A stretch of 64,000 nucleotides of DNA, taken from positions 124,001 through 188,000 of the forward strand of contig DASYPQ010000013.1 of NCBI GenBank assembly GCA_036006425.1, written 5' to 3'. The stretch is from DASYPQ01 sp036006425. GTDB taxonomy: Bacteria; Planctomycetota; UBA1135; GCA-002686595. The first letter of the stretch is position 1. Each line of letters opens with the position of its first letter. Both the position numbers and the translations under genes were made by a program. Below, piece after piece: positions 51,217 to 61,300 of this stretch. The notes under the pieces were generated by a model. That model was not told where the DNA came from. It ran no database searches and saw only the letters and a program-made list of their open reading frames with translations.

Positions 51217-53106
51217 ATGCGGTTCGTTCTTCGCGGCCTCGCCGCGCTCGTCCTGTGCACGAGCTGCGCGCTGTACACGCGAGCGACCGTCGGCGTGAGC
51301 ACGATCGGCTCGTACGCGACGCAGGGAAAGCTGAACGAGAACGCGATCCTCGGCACCGAGCCGAGCACGTTCGCGAGGGAAGCGCTGCACGCTCTCAACC
51401 TGGACGAACTCTTCGACACGGATCCGGACGCCGCGCTGCGCGTCCTGCACCGCGCGGCGCTCGAGGACAAGGATCGCCGCCAGCTGTACGCGCTGGCGGA
51501 ACTCTCCTACTCGGTCGGAAGGAGACTCGGCAGCCGCTCGCACTTCCTGGCCGCGGCCGTCTACGCGTACTGCTACCTGTTCGACGACCAGGCCACCGAT
51601 CCGCCGAACGCGTTCGACCGGCGGTATCGATGGGCCTGCGATCTCTACAACCGCGGGCTCCAGTTCGCCCTGGTGCCATCGGACCTCGGGTATCTCGACA
51701 TGGCGAGCGTGCCGCACGGCCTCCCCGTGGGAAGCATCGACATCACGCTCGATCGATCGCACTTTCCCTGGAGAGAGGAGCTCTTCCCCCGCTTCCTTCC
51801 CGTGGACGATTTCGACGTGTTCGGGTTGAGCCTGCGCTACCGGCGCGCGGGCCTCGGCGTCCCGCTCATCGGCGCTGCGCCGGAGAAAGGCGCCTCGACC
51901 GCATCCGCGGATCCCGCGGACAAGTTCCTCGGCAAGCGCACCTGCGTGCCCGCGACCGCATTCCTGCGCTTCGAGGGCGGCATCGCGGCGATCGAGCGCG
52001 GGATCTCGGCGAAGCTCGAGCTCTACTCCGGATACGACGTTCAGGAGACGAAGGTCGGCGGATCGCCGGTCCCGCTCGAGTCGGACCTGTCGACGCCGCT
52101 CGCGTACGCCCTGGGCAGGAACACCGCGCTCTGGGACTTCAGCCTGACGGGATTCTTCGGCGGCGAATCGGAATTCCGCGACAACCGTCTCGTGATGGTC
52201 CGTCCGTACGAAGCCGGGAGGATCCCCGTCGTCTTCGTGCACGGCACCGCATCGAATCCGGCGTACTGGGCCGAGATGTACAACACGCTCCAGGCGGATC
52301 CCGTCCTGCGCGATTCCATCCAGTGCTGGTTCTTCGTCTACAAGACCGGCAATCCGATCGCCTACTCGGCTGCGACGCTGCGCGAATCGCTGCGCGACGC
52401 GATCGATTCGCTCGATCCGGAAGGCAAGGATCCCGCGCTCCATCACATGGTCGTGATCGGCCACAGCCAGGGCGGCATCCTGACTCGCATGATGGTGACC
52501 GACGGCGACATCAGCTGGCTGAAGGACATGTACGGGACGCCCCTCGAGGACTTCCACCTGACACCCGACCAGCAGAAGCTCGTGCGCCGAGGGCTCGACT
52601 TCGATCCCGTGCCCGAGGTCGATCGCGTCGTGTTCATCTGCACGCCGCACCGCGGGAGCTCCCTCGCGGTCGGCTTCCTCGCGCGGCTCGCGTCGGGACT
52701 GATCTCCCTGCCGCGCGAGTTTCTCGAGTTCAGTCCGAAGCTGGCCGAGTCGCAGAAAGGCGTGCCCGAAGAGCTGCGCATCAAGCGCATCGGGACGAGC
52801 CTCGACAACATGGGCCCCGACAATCCGCTCCTGAAACGGCTCGCGCAGGCCCCGATCGCTCCCGGAGTCACCGCGCACTCGATCATCGCGAGGGACGGCG
52901 GGGACTCGCTGGAAGAGTCGGACGACGGCCTCGTCGCGTACAAGAGCTCGCACCTCGAGGCCGCCGCGTCGGAGTTCGTCGTGGAGAGCGGCCACTCGTG
53001 CCAGTCCAATCCCCTGACGATCCGCGAGGTGCGCAGGATCCTCATCGAGCACCTGCGCTCCATCGCGTATCGAGGAGAACAGCACTCGAGCGGCCCGCGG
53101 AACTAG
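51217..53106 (+). CDS. Secreted alpha/beta-hydrolase (PGAP1/lipase-like), probable lipoprotein
   Basis: 629 residues. The N-terminal signal ends LVLCTSC, an approximate lipobox. A helical N-terminal region (~40-150) has TPR-like character (ALRVLHRAALEDKDRRQLYALAELSYSVGRR). The hydrolase domain has the oxyanion segment IPVVFVHGTASNPAYW, the nucleophile elbow VIGHSQGG with Ser417, a CTPHRGSSLA segment typical of PGAP1-like lipases, and a C-terminal SDDGLVAYKSSHLE...VESGHSCQ region supplying the His. It probably hydrolyses esters at the envelope. It is divergent from the DUF4105 gene across 87 bases. Confidence 0.87.
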   Translation: MRFVLRGLAALVLCTSCALYTRATVGVSTIGSYATQGKLNENAILGTEPSTFAREALHALNLDELFDTDPDAALRVLHRAALEDKDRRQLYALAELSYSVGRRLGSRSHFLAAAVYAYCYLFDDQATDPPNAFDRRYRWACDLYNRGLQFALVPSDLGYLDMASVPHGLPVGSIDITLDRSHFPWREELFPRFLPVDDFDVFGLSLRYRRAGLGVPLIGAAPEKGASTASADPADKFLGKRTCVPATAFLRFEGGIAAIERGISAKLELYSGYDVQETKVGGSPVPLESDLSTPLAYALGRNTALWDFSLTGFFGGESEFRDNRLVMVRPYEAGRIPVVFVHGTASNPAYWAEMYNTLQADPVLRDSIQCWFFVYKTGNPIAYSAATLRESLRDAIDSLDPEGKDPALHHMVVIGHSQGGILTRMMVTDGDISWLKDMYGTPLEDFHLTPDQQKLVRRGLDFDPVPEVDRVVFICTPHRGSSLAVGFLARLASGLISLPREFLEFSPKLAESQKGVPEELRIKRIGTSLDNMGPDNPLLKRLAQAPIAPGVTAHSIIARDGGDSLEESDDGLVAYKSSHLEAAASEFVVESGHSCQSNPLTIREVRRILIEHLRSIAYRGEQHSSGPRN

Positions 53107-53116
53107 CCGCGCCGGT

Positions 53117-54517
53117 TCAGCGCGTGACGAAGTACACCCACGGCGACCCGATCAGCAGGTACACCGCAAGGAACGCGAGGGTGACGAGGAAACCGAGCTT
53201 GTAGAGCTCTCGCTGCGTCAGGTAGCCGCTGGCCGCGAAGATGATGTTCTGGCTCCCGCCCTGCGGCGTGATCACCGAGAAGTAGCTGCTCGCGAAGAGC
53301 AGGCCGAAGGTCATCAGCGGCAGCGGCACGCCGCCGCGCACGCCGACGTCGAGGAAGACGCCGAACAGCGCGAGGACTTGCGAGGTCTGGCTCACGAAGA
53401 GGTAGTGGATGAAGACGTAGAGGACGATCAGCGTCACGTAGAGGGTCGTCCACGACAGGCCGCCCAGGCTCGAGGCGAGGCGCTCGCCGACGTAGCCCAT
53501 GAACCCGAGCTCGTTCAGCTGCGCGCTCATCGCGAAGAGAACCGCGAGCCAGAGAAACGTGACCAGCGTGTCGCCCTGCTTGGTGATGTCGTCGAGCGTG
53601 ATCACACCCCACAGCAGCAGCGCCCCGAAACCCATGAACGCGACACTGGTCGTATTGAGATGCAGCTTCTGGCCGAACACCCAGCCGGCGACCATGAACA
53701 CGAACGTCGCCGCCGTGATCCACTCGGCGCGCGACATCCTCCCCATGGCCGCGAGCTCCTTGCGCGCCGCGGCGGGAGCCTCCGGCGTCTTCCCCACGCG
53801 CGGCGGGAAGATCGTCGCGACGATCAGCGGCAGGAGCCCGATCGCGATCAGCGACGGCACCGACGAGGCGAGGATCCACTTCGCGAAGTCGATCTCGAGC
53901 CCGGCTTTCGCGGCGATCTGCACGGCGATCGGGTTGCAGGAGGTGGCCGTCATCCAGAGGGCCGACGAGACCGAGAGGCTCGCCATCCCGCAGAACATGA
54001 GGTAGCCGCCGAGCCGCCGCCCCTCGGGCTCCTCGGGCTTCGAGCCCGCGCCGCGGACCACCGACAACACGATCGGGTAGAGCACGCCGCCGCGCGCCGT
54101 GTTGCTCGGGAACGCGGGCGCGATGGCCGCGTCGGTGAGCACGATGCTGTAGGCGAGTCCGAGCGACGATCCGCCGAACCGGCTCACCATGAGGAGGCTG
54201 ATCCGCTTGCCGAGCCCGGACTTCACCACCGCCTGCGCGACGATGAACGCGATCACCACGAGCAGCACGCTCGAGTTGGCGAATCCGGAGTACGCCTGCG
54301 CCGGCGTGATCGTTTCGGTGAGAACGATGGCGCCCACGGCGAGCATCGATGCCGTGAGCAACGGGAACGCGCCGATCAGCACCGATGCGATGGCCGCGGC
54401 GAAGACCGCGAACAGGTGCCATGCCGGAGCCGTGAGCCCCGCGGGAACGGGAAGGAACCAGATGACGACCGCGATCACGAACGGCGTCGTTCGCTTGAAG
54501 CGCAGTGCCGCGCTCAT
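53117..54517 (-). CDS. DASS/SLC13 family anion:sodium symporter
   Basis: 466 residues and about 12-13 transmembrane segments. DASS signatures include the first Ser-Asn-Thr-type motif (IAPAFPSNTARGG), a TATSCNPIAVQIAAKAG repeat, and the C-terminal SSYFSVITPQGGSQNIIFAASGYL. Family members import di- or tricarboxylates, sulfate or 2-oxoglutarate/malate with sodium across the inner membrane. Its ATG overlaps the preceding lipoprotein stop (ATGA), and a DcaP-like porin gene lies upstream in the same operon, which favours a dicarboxylate substrate. Confidence 0.92.
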   Translation of the reverse strand: MSAALRFKRTTPFVIAVVIWFLPVPAGLTAPAWHLFAVFAAAIASVLIGAFPLLTASMLAVGAIVLTETITPAQAYSGFANSSVLLVVIAFIVAQAVVKSGLGKRISLLMVSRFGGSSLGLAYSIVLTDAAIAPAFPSNTARGGVLYPIVLSVVRGAGSKPEEPEGRRLGGYLMFCGMASLSVSSALWMTATSCNPIAVQIAAKAGLEIDFAKWILASSVPSLIAIGLLPLIVATIFPPRVGKTPEAPAAARKELAAMGRMSRAEWITAATFVFMVAGWVFGQKLHLNTTSVAFMGFGALLLWGVITLDDITKQGDTLVTFLWLAVLFAMSAQLNELGFMGYVGERLASSLGGLSWTTLYVTLIVLYVFIHYLFVSQTSQVLALFGVFLDVGVRGGVPLPLMTFGLLFASSYFSVITPQGGSQNIIFAASGYLTQRELYKLGFLVTLAFLAVYLLIGSPWVYFVTR

Positions 54518-55062
54518 CGGGGCGAGCCTCCCGCCCCGGGACCGGGGTGGACACGGCCTTTCAATTCGACAGCGCGTCCCTGGATCGAGCCGTCCTCGGA
54601 CTCCATCACGAACTGCCAGGAGAACTCGTACGTGCCCGTCGCTTCGGCGTACCGGCCCGTGCCTCCGAGGATCGTCCCCGTGATGTGGTTGTGATCCGCG
54701 GTGCCTTCGCCCCGGAGCTCGCTGAACACCTGCTCACCGCGCTCGTCCGTCCAGACGCCGCGGCCCTGGAGTCCCGTGGCGCTGTCGACGAGCGCGATCA
54801 CCTCGGCGCGGAATCCCACGCCCGGGCGATCCGCGCCCGTGAGCAGCATAGTCCCGTTCAGATCGAGGATCGAGCCGCGGCGATCCGCGCCGAGCGGGAT
54901 GCTCCGACGTCTGCCGGAGGCGTTCCACGAACCGCTGAACTCGAGCCACCCGTCGGCGGTCGCGCGCGGCTTCGGCGACTCCGACGCCGGGCCGCAGGCG
55001 ACCGCGACGACGGCGAGGGCGCGGAGGAGGCTGCGCCGAGTCGTCAGAGATCGAATCTCCAT
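54514..55062 (-). CDS. Probable lipoprotein with a beta-barrel-like domain
   Basis: 182 residues from the ATG at 55062, which lies inside the porin gene end (19-base overlap). The N-terminus carries a twin-arginine-like RR and a signal ending AVVAVACG. The rest is short beta strands (DGWLEFSGSWNASG, GSILDLNGTMLLTG, ADHNHITGTILGGTGRYAEATGTYEFSWQFV), suggesting a lipocalin- or avidin-like barrel. No named family is recognised. Overlaps on both sides tie it to the porin and the DASS transporter, so it may bind the same solute in the periplasm. Confidence 0.75.
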   Translation of the reverse strand: MEIRSLTTRRSLLRALAVVAVACGPASESPKPRATADGWLEFSGSWNASGRRRSIPLGADRRGSILDLNGTMLLTGADRPGVGFRAEVIALVDSATGLQGRGVWTDERGEQVFSELRGEGTADHNHITGTILGGTGRYAEATGTYEFSWQFVMESEDGSIQGRAVELKGRVHPGPGAGGSPR

Positions 55063-56228
55063 GACAGCTGCACGCGATCGGCCGCTCCGTCGTCGCCGTC
55101 GAACTCGTCGAGCGTCCCGTGCAGGTACTCGATCCCGACCCAGGCGCGGTCGCAGTACTGCCAGATCAAGTTCGTCGCGAGGTACGTCACTGCTTCGTTG
55201 GCGTCCGCGGGCGCTCCGCCCGGGAGGTCGCCCCGGCCAGCGCTGTAGGTGACCGTGCTCCGGTACTTCGGCGACCAGCTGTGCATGTAGGCGCCCATCC
55301 ACGCGGACAGCCTCACCGCCTCGAGGTTGCCGTCCGAATCCGGCGCGGCCGTCACGCCTCCGCGGTAGCGGCCAACGCCGTCGCCGTACGTGAGCTGCAG
55401 GATGGCGTAGTCGTCTCCCCAGGTCCGTTCCTTCGTCGCGAGATTGACGCCCCACAGTTCCACGTTGTCCGACGCGCCGGCGTCGGGCTGGAACTTCGTC
55501 ATTCCGCCCCACAGGCCGAGCTGCACGTGACCGCGCTCGTTCTCGAGGCGGACGCGCGCATTGATGTCGGGAATCGGGCTCTCCTCTACGCCGGGGACTC
55601 CCGGAGGCGACACGAGGTCGTTGTTCGGATCCTCGAGCGAGACCGCGGCGTAGCCGCCGCCTTCGAACTTCTGGGTGTAACGGACCTGGGCTTGGCGGAT
55701 GAGCGGGAACGCCGTCGGCGATTCGAAGTCGAGCGTGGTCGGCATCGCGTCTTCGTCCATGAACGTCGTCCAGGTCTGCCCGGCGAGAAGATGGTCGATC
55801 TGCCCGTAGGCGTGGCGCAGGCGGAACGCGTTGCCGTCACCGAAGAAGTCGCCCTCGATGTACGTCTTCAACTCGCCGATGTCGGTCGGCGTTCGCAGGT
55901 CGAGATTGACGCGCGTGTCGCGCGCGTGCATGCGCGTGTTCTCGCCATCGAGGCCGCTCGTATCGATCGTGCGCGGGTCGAAGGAGTCCGTCGAGCCGAT
56001 CCTGTCGAAGTCGTGGATGAGGTTGAGCTTCACGTAGCCGCCGACCTTGAGCGTGGACTCGCCGATCTTGAACTCCAGGCCCTTCTTCGGCGGCTCCGGC
56101 GCCGTGTCGGGTTTCTGGGCAGGCGCAGGCTCGGGAGGAGTGCCGCTCGTCTGTCGAGCGCTGAGCTGCTGAGATACCACCGCGAAGAAGACCGCGAAGC
56201 AGAATCGGGTCCGGCTCGTGCCGATCAT
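55044..56228 (-). CDS. DcaP-like outer-membrane porin
   Basis: 394 residues from the ATG at 56228; an in-frame start at 56324 adds a non-signal leader. A signal peptide (~1-26) and a Pro-rich linker precede LKVGGYVKLNLIHDFDRIGSTDSFDPRTID, which is typical of DcaP trimeric porins. TRVNLDLRTPTDIGELKTYIEGDFFG, RLRHAYGQIDHLLAGQTWTTFMD and the closing strand VQLSWRFDL complete the pattern. DcaP channels admit dicarboxylates and other negatively charged solutes. With the lipoprotein and DASS symporter downstream it makes an outer-to-inner membrane uptake route. Confidence 0.9.
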   Translation of the reverse strand: MIGTSRTRFCFAVFFAVVSQQLSARQTSGTPPEPAPAQKPDTAPEPPKKGLEFKIGESTLKVGGYVKLNLIHDFDRIGSTDSFDPRTIDTSGLDGENTRMHARDTRVNLDLRTPTDIGELKTYIEGDFFGDGNAFRLRHAYGQIDHLLAGQTWTTFMDEDAMPTTLDFESPTAFPLIRQAQVRYTQKFEGGGYAAVSLEDPNNDLVSPPGVPGVEESPIPDINARVRLENERGHVQLGLWGGMTKFQPDAGASDNVELWGVNLATKERTWGDDYAILQLTYGDGVGRYRGGVTAAPDSDGNLEAVRLSAWMGAYMHSWSPKYRSTVTYSAGRGDLPGGAPADANEAVTYLATNLIWQYCDRAWVGIEYLHGTLDEFDGDDGAADRVQLSWRFDL

Positions 56229-56296
56229 GCGAGCATGCTTCCTTCGTTCGAGGGATCGCAGGAAGGACGAGGGCGGGCATTGCCCCGTCCAGGAAG

Positions 56297-56318
56297 GCCG
56301 GCAGCTTATCGAGCCGGC
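56297..56318 (-). terminator. Possible terminator hairpin after the TRIC-family gene
   Basis: GCCGGC at 56297-56302 and again at 56313-56318 (self-complementary) form a 6-bp stem with a 10-base loop, 32 bases past the stop of the TRIC-type gene and 69 bases before the porin start. No T-tract follows. Confidence 0.3.
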
Positions 56319-56349
56319 GCTCACGACCGAACGGATCGGCTCTTTTTCG

Positions 56350-57021
56350 CTACGGAGAGGGTGCGGGCGGTTCGCTGTACAAAGCCGTCGTGCGCCAATT
56401 GAACCGGATCGCGAGGAGGCGGAACGTGGCGACGACCACGATCGTGATCAAGCCCGCTTCCTTCGGCGTGAGCACGGCCCATCGGCGCAGCGCGAGGAAC
56501 AGGCAGCACCCGCCGATCGCGACCAGCGCGTAGAACTGCCCCGGTTTGAAGAGCAACGGTTCCTCACGTACCAGAATGTCCCGCAGGAGCCCGCCTCCGA
56601 CGGCGGTCAGCGTTCCACCGAGGATCGCCGCGGGCACGCTGAGGCCTGCATCCAACGAGCGCTGCACTCCGTGCACCGCGAACGCGCCGAGGCCCAGCGC
56701 ATCGACGATCGCGATCACCTTGTTCAATCGGTACACGTAGCGATGGAAGAGGGACGTCAGGAGCGCCGCGACGACCACGACGATGACGTACTCCCCGTTC
56801 GTGACGATCGACGCGGGGCCCTCGGAGATCAGCAGCCCGTCGCGGATCAGTCCGCCGCCTCCCGCCGTGATCAGCGCGAGGAACACGACACCGATGAAGT
56901 CGTAGCCGCGACGGAGGCCTGCGAGCGCGCCTGTGACGCCGAATGTGAAGAACGCGAAGAGAGTGAATTCGATCGGCAGCTCGAATTCGGTTCCGGTTTT
57001 CTGGATCTCCGCCAGAAGCAT
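56350..57021 (-). CDS. TRIC/UPF0126 family membrane channel protein
   Basis: 223 residues and seven predicted membrane segments in two homologous halves. Each half carries the family motif, GGGGLIRDGLL and GGGLLRDILV, followed by a LNK...DALGLGAFAVHG-type segment. Bacterial TRIC proteins are trimeric cation channels, reported to conduct potassium or sodium; older annotations call them UPF0126 or YadS. The gene is divergent from the RND operon and upstream of the DcaP operon on the same strand with a 121-base gap. Confidence 0.93.
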   Translation of the reverse strand: MLLAEIQKTGTEFELPIEFTLFAFFTFGVTGALAGLRRGYDFIGVVFLALITAGGGGLIRDGLLISEGPASIVTNGEYVIVVVVAALLTSLFHRYVYRLNKVIAIVDALGLGAFAVHGVQRSLDAGLSVPAAILGGTLTAVGGGLLRDILVREEPLLFKPGQFYALVAIGGCCLFLALRRWAVLTPKEAGLITIVVVATFRLLAIRFNWRTTALYSEPPAPSP

Positions 57022-57069
57022 GCACGCATCCTACGCCGGAGGTGCGCGGACGCGATTCGGCGCGTCGAG

Positions 57070-57099
57070 TTGATGGTCCTGTCGATCCCTTGTTATCCT
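57070..57099 (+). promoter_or_regulatory. Candidate sigma-70 promoter for the RND operon
   Basis: TTGATG (57070-57075) and TATCCT (57094-57099) match the -35 and -10 hexamers at 4 of 6 positions each, with an 18-base spacer, about 60 bases upstream of the adaptor gene start. It is in the 139-base divergent gap to the TRIC gene. This is by-eye matching only. Confidence 0.3.
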
Positions 57100-57160
57100 G
57101 CGCCCTGCTCCGTGAAGCGGCTCCGGTTCCTGAGCGCCCCCCGAACGTCAGAAGGCTCCG

Positions 57161-58345
57161 ATGCAGAGACTCGTATCGCCTCTTTTTTGTCTTCCTCTGC
57201 TGTGCGCGTTCGCGGGTTGCGACGAGAAGAAGAAGGAAGTTCCCCCGCCGCCTCCGCCTGAAGTAAAGGTCGCGCAGGTCGTGCAGCGCGACGTCCCCGT
57301 GCACGTCGAAGCGATCGGCGAGACGCGCGGCAACACCGAGATCGAGATCCGCGCGCGCGTCGAGGGATTCATCCAGAGCGTCGACTACAAGGAAGGCTCG
57401 CTGGTCAAGAAGGACCAGGTGCTCTACACGATCGACTCGCGACCGTTCGAGGCGAATCTCGCGAAGACCAAGGCGAGCCTCGCCGAATCCGAAGCGCAGC
57501 TCGCGCGCACGCACCAGGACGTCGTGCGCTACGAGCCGCTCGTCAAGAAGAACGCGATCTCGAAGCAGGAGTACGAGACCGCGGTCGCGCTCGAGAAGGC
57601 CGCTGCCGCGGTCGTCGACGCGTCGAAGGCCGTGCTCGAGCAGGCGCAGATCGATCTCTCCTACACGAAGGTGACGGCGCCCGAGGACGGCTTGGCCGGA
57701 CGCACCGAGGTCTACGCGGGCACGCTCGTCGGCCGCGGGCAGAGCACGCTGCTGACGCGCATCTCGCGCATCGATCCGATCCACGTGAGGTTCACCTTCC
57801 CCGAGCGCGACTACCTCGCGTACGCGCGCAAGCGCGGCGACGCTGCCGCCGCGGGCGGAGAGGGCGGCCCAGCGTTCGAGCTGACGATGGCCGACGGAAC
57901 CACGCTCCCCGCGCCCGGGAAGCTCGTCTTCGTCGATCGCAACGTCGACGCGCAGACCGGCACGATCATGGCCGAGGCCGCCTTCGCGAACTCCGCGGGG
58001 CTGCTGCGGCCGGGCCAGTACGCGCGCGTGCGCGCCACGATCGAACAGCGGGTCGGCGCGCTCCTCGTGCCGCAGCGCGCGGTGAAGGAGACGCAGGGCG
58101 TCTTCAGCGTGATGGTGGTCGGCGCCGGCGACGAGATCGAGGAACGCATCGTCACTCCGGCGGAGCGCATCGGTCCGCTGTGGGTGATCACTTCGGGTCT
58201 GAAGGCCGGCGAGAAAGTCGTCGTGGAGGGACTGCAGAAAGTGCGGTCCAAGATGAAAGTGCACGCGCAGGAGGTGCCCGCGGAGGAGAAGGAGAGCCCG
58301 ACCGGGGCGACCGAACCGAAGCCCAAGACCGGCGAGCCGAAGTAG
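57161..58345 (+). CDS. RND efflux pump periplasmic adaptor (membrane fusion protein)
   Basis: 394 residues with a lipoprotein signal ending FAGC (Cys20), then a charged KKK/Pro-rich linker. The biotinyl-lipoyl half motifs are IEIRARVEGFIQSVDYKEGSLVKKDQVLYTID and ISYTK-like DLSYTKVTAPEDGLAGRTEV, with a helical hairpin between (~90-165). The beta-barrel and membrane-proximal domain ends with GLKAGEKVVVEGLQKVRSKMKV, as in MexA/AcrA. It links the inner-membrane pump to the outer-membrane factor encoded downstream. A Lys/Glu/Pro tail ends the protein. Confidence 0.95.
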   Translation: MQRLVSPLFCLPLLCAFAGCDEKKKEVPPPPPPEVKVAQVVQRDVPVHVEAIGETRGNTEIEIRARVEGFIQSVDYKEGSLVKKDQVLYTIDSRPFEANLAKTKASLAESEAQLARTHQDVVRYEPLVKKNAISKQEYETAVALEKAAAAVVDASKAVLEQAQIDLSYTKVTAPEDGLAGRTEVYAGTLVGRGQSTLLTRISRIDPIHVRFTFPERDYLAYARKRGDAAAAGGEGGPAFELTMADGTTLPAPGKLVFVDRNVDAQTGTIMAEAAFANSAGLLRPGQYARVRATIEQRVGALLVPQRAVKETQGVFSVMVVGAGDEIEERIVTPAERIGPLWVITSGLKAGEKVVVEGLQKVRSKMKVHAQEVPAEEKESPTGATEPKPKTGEPK

Positions 58346-58348
58346 CCC

Positions 58349-61300
58349 ATGGCCAACTTCTTCATCCGGCGCCCGATCGTCGCGATCGTCATCGCGATCA
58401 TGACCGTGCTCATGGGTCTCTTCGCCTTGAAGGGCCTCAGCGTCGAGCAGTATCCGTTCTTCGCCCCGCCGACGATCCGCGTGACGGGCACGTACCCGGG
58501 CGCCTCGGCCGTCGCGGTCGAGCAGTCGGTCGCGACGCCGGTCGAGCAGGAGGTCAACGGCGTCGACGACATGATCTACATGAAGTCGTCGAACACGAGC
58601 GACGGCCGCATGCAGCTCGACGTCAACTTCAAGGTCGGCGTCAGCCAGGACAACGCGAACGTCCTCACCCAGAACCGCGTCTCGGCCGCGACGGCGCGCC
58701 TGCCGCAGGAAGTCGTCCAGCAGGGCGTCACGGTGAAGAAGATGAGCCCGAGCATCCTGATGCTCATCTCGCTCTATTCGCCGGGCAAGACGTACGAGGC
58801 GAACTTCCTCATCAATTACTGCGGGATCAACCTGCGCGACCAGCTGCTGCGCATCCCCGGCGTCGCCCAGGTCGACCTGTTCGGCGGCACCGACTACGGA
58901 ATGCGCATCTGGCTCGAGCCCGACAAGCTCGCGAAGCTCGGGCTCACGCCGTCCGACATCATCTCCGCGATCAAGGAGCAGAACCTCCAGGCTCCGTCGG
59001 GGAAGATCGGCGGCGAGCCCGCGCCGAAAGGGCAGGACTTCACCTACACGGTCAGCGTCCCGAGCCGGCTCATCTCCGCGTCCGAGTTCGAGAATATCAT
59101 CCTGCGCGAGACCGAGACGGGCGCGCAGATCCGCATCCGCGACGTGGGTCGCGCCGAGCTCGGCTCGCAGAACTACGACTCGTTCGGCCGGCTGAATGGC
59201 CAACCCGCGGGCGCGATGGCGGTGTACCTGCTGCCGGGCGCGAACCAGCTCAAGGCGTCCGAAGCCATCTACGACACGATGGCGAAAGCGAAGGAGCTGT
59301 TCCCGACCGACATGGATTACCGGATCGTCTACGACACGACTCCGGCGGTCGAGGCGTCGATCAACTCGATCGTCCACACGTTCATCGAGGCCGTGATCCT
59401 CGTCACGCTCGTCGTCTTCATCTTCCTCCAGAACTTCCGGGCGACGTTCATCCCGCTGCTGACGGTGCCGGTGTCGCTCATCGGGACGTTCATCTTCTTC
59501 CCGATGCTCGGGTTCTCGGTGAACACGCTCTCGATGTTCGGCCTCGTGCTCGCGATCGGCATCGTCGTCGACGACGCGATCGTCGTCGTCGAGGCGGTGA
59601 TGCACCACATCGAGCACGGGAAGGAGCCGAAGGAGGCGACGATCGCGGCGATGAAGGAGGTGTCGGCCCCGGTGATCGGCATCGCGCTGATCCTCTCGGC
59701 CGTGTTCATCCCGGTCGCGTTCGTCGGCGGCCTGACCGGACAGATGTACCAGCAGTTCGCGCTCACGATCGCGATCTCGGTTCTGCTCTCGGCCTTCAGC
59801 GCGCTCTCGCTGTCCCCCGCTCTCGCGTGCCTGCTCCTGAAGCCGGCCGGAGCGAAGAAGAAGGGCCTGCTCGCCAAGTTCTTCGGCGGATTCAACAAGG
59901 GCTTCGACTGGACCACGGCGCGCTACGTCGGCGTGTCGCGCCTGCTCGTCCGGCGCGCGTTCCTGACGGTGGTGATCGTCGGCGTCGTCGTCGTCGGCGC
60001 CGGGTTCTTCGCCAAGCGCGTGCCCGCCGGCTTCATCCCGGACGAGGACCAGGGCATCTTCGGGATCGCCGTGCAGCTGCCGCCGGCGTCGTCGCTCCAG
60101 CGCACGAGCGACCTGCTCGCCCAGGTCGAGAGTTTCCTCGGGGAGACCGAGGGTGTCGAGTCCTACCAGACGATCGGCGGCTACGGCGCCGTGACGAGCA
60201 CGTACCAGCCGAACTTCGGGACGATCTTCGTGCGCTTGAAGCCGTGGGAAGAGCGCAAGGGCGAGGCGCTGCACGTCAAGGGGATCATGGCGAAGCTCCA
60301 GGGACAGCTCGCGCGCGTCCCCGAGGCGATCGCGTTCCCGTTCAACATCCCGACGATCTCGGGTTTCGGAGCGTCGGCCGGCTTCAACTTCCTCCTGCAG
60401 GACCGGAGCGGATCGATGAGCGTCGCCGAGCTCGGCGAGCAGTCGCGGAAGTTCCTCGCGACTGCGCGCCAGCGACCCGAGCTCGCGAACCTCTTCACCT
60501 CGTTCGACCCGACGTACCCGCAGATCAAGATCGAGCTCGACCGCGACAAGGCGCGCAAGCTCGGGGTTCCGATCAACGAGGCCTTCCAGGCGTTGTCCAC
60601 CGCGATGGGCGGTTCGTACGTCAACGACTTCAACCGCTTCGGTCGCCTGTTCCGCGTCTACGTCCAGGCCGAAGGCGCCGCTCGCACGCAGCCCGGCGAC
60701 ATCGGGAAGATCTACGTCCGGAGCAAGACCACGAACGAGATGATCCCGCTCGCGACGATCACGAGCACTCATTCGGAGCCCGGCCCGGAGCTCACCACAC
60801 GCTTCAATCTCCTGCGCTCCGTCGAAGTCAACGGAGTGCCGGCGCCCGGGGCCACGTCGGGTCAGGCGTTGGCCGCCCTCGAGGCGGTCTTCCACGAAAC
60901 CATGCCTCCCGAGATGGGCTTCGCCTACTCCTCGCTCTCCTACCAGGAGAAGGTCGCGCCGCCGGCGGGGCCGACGCTCGTCATGGCGATCGTGTTCGTC
61001 TTCCTCCTGCTCGCCGCGTTGTACGAGAGTTGGCGATTGCCCTGGGCGGTGCTCCTCGGTTCTCCGCTCGTAGCCCTGGGAGCGTTCTTCGGCGCCTGGC
61101 TGAGGGGCTTCGACAACAACGTCTACGTGCAGGTCGGACTGATCATGCTGATCGGACTCGCAGCGAAGAACGCGATCCTGATCGTCGAGTTCGCGAAGGC
61201 GAAGCACGAGCAGGACGGGATGACGGTCGACGAGGCCGCGCTCGAATCCGCCAAGCTGCGCTTCCGGCCGATCCTGATGACGGCGTTCGCGTTCATCCTC

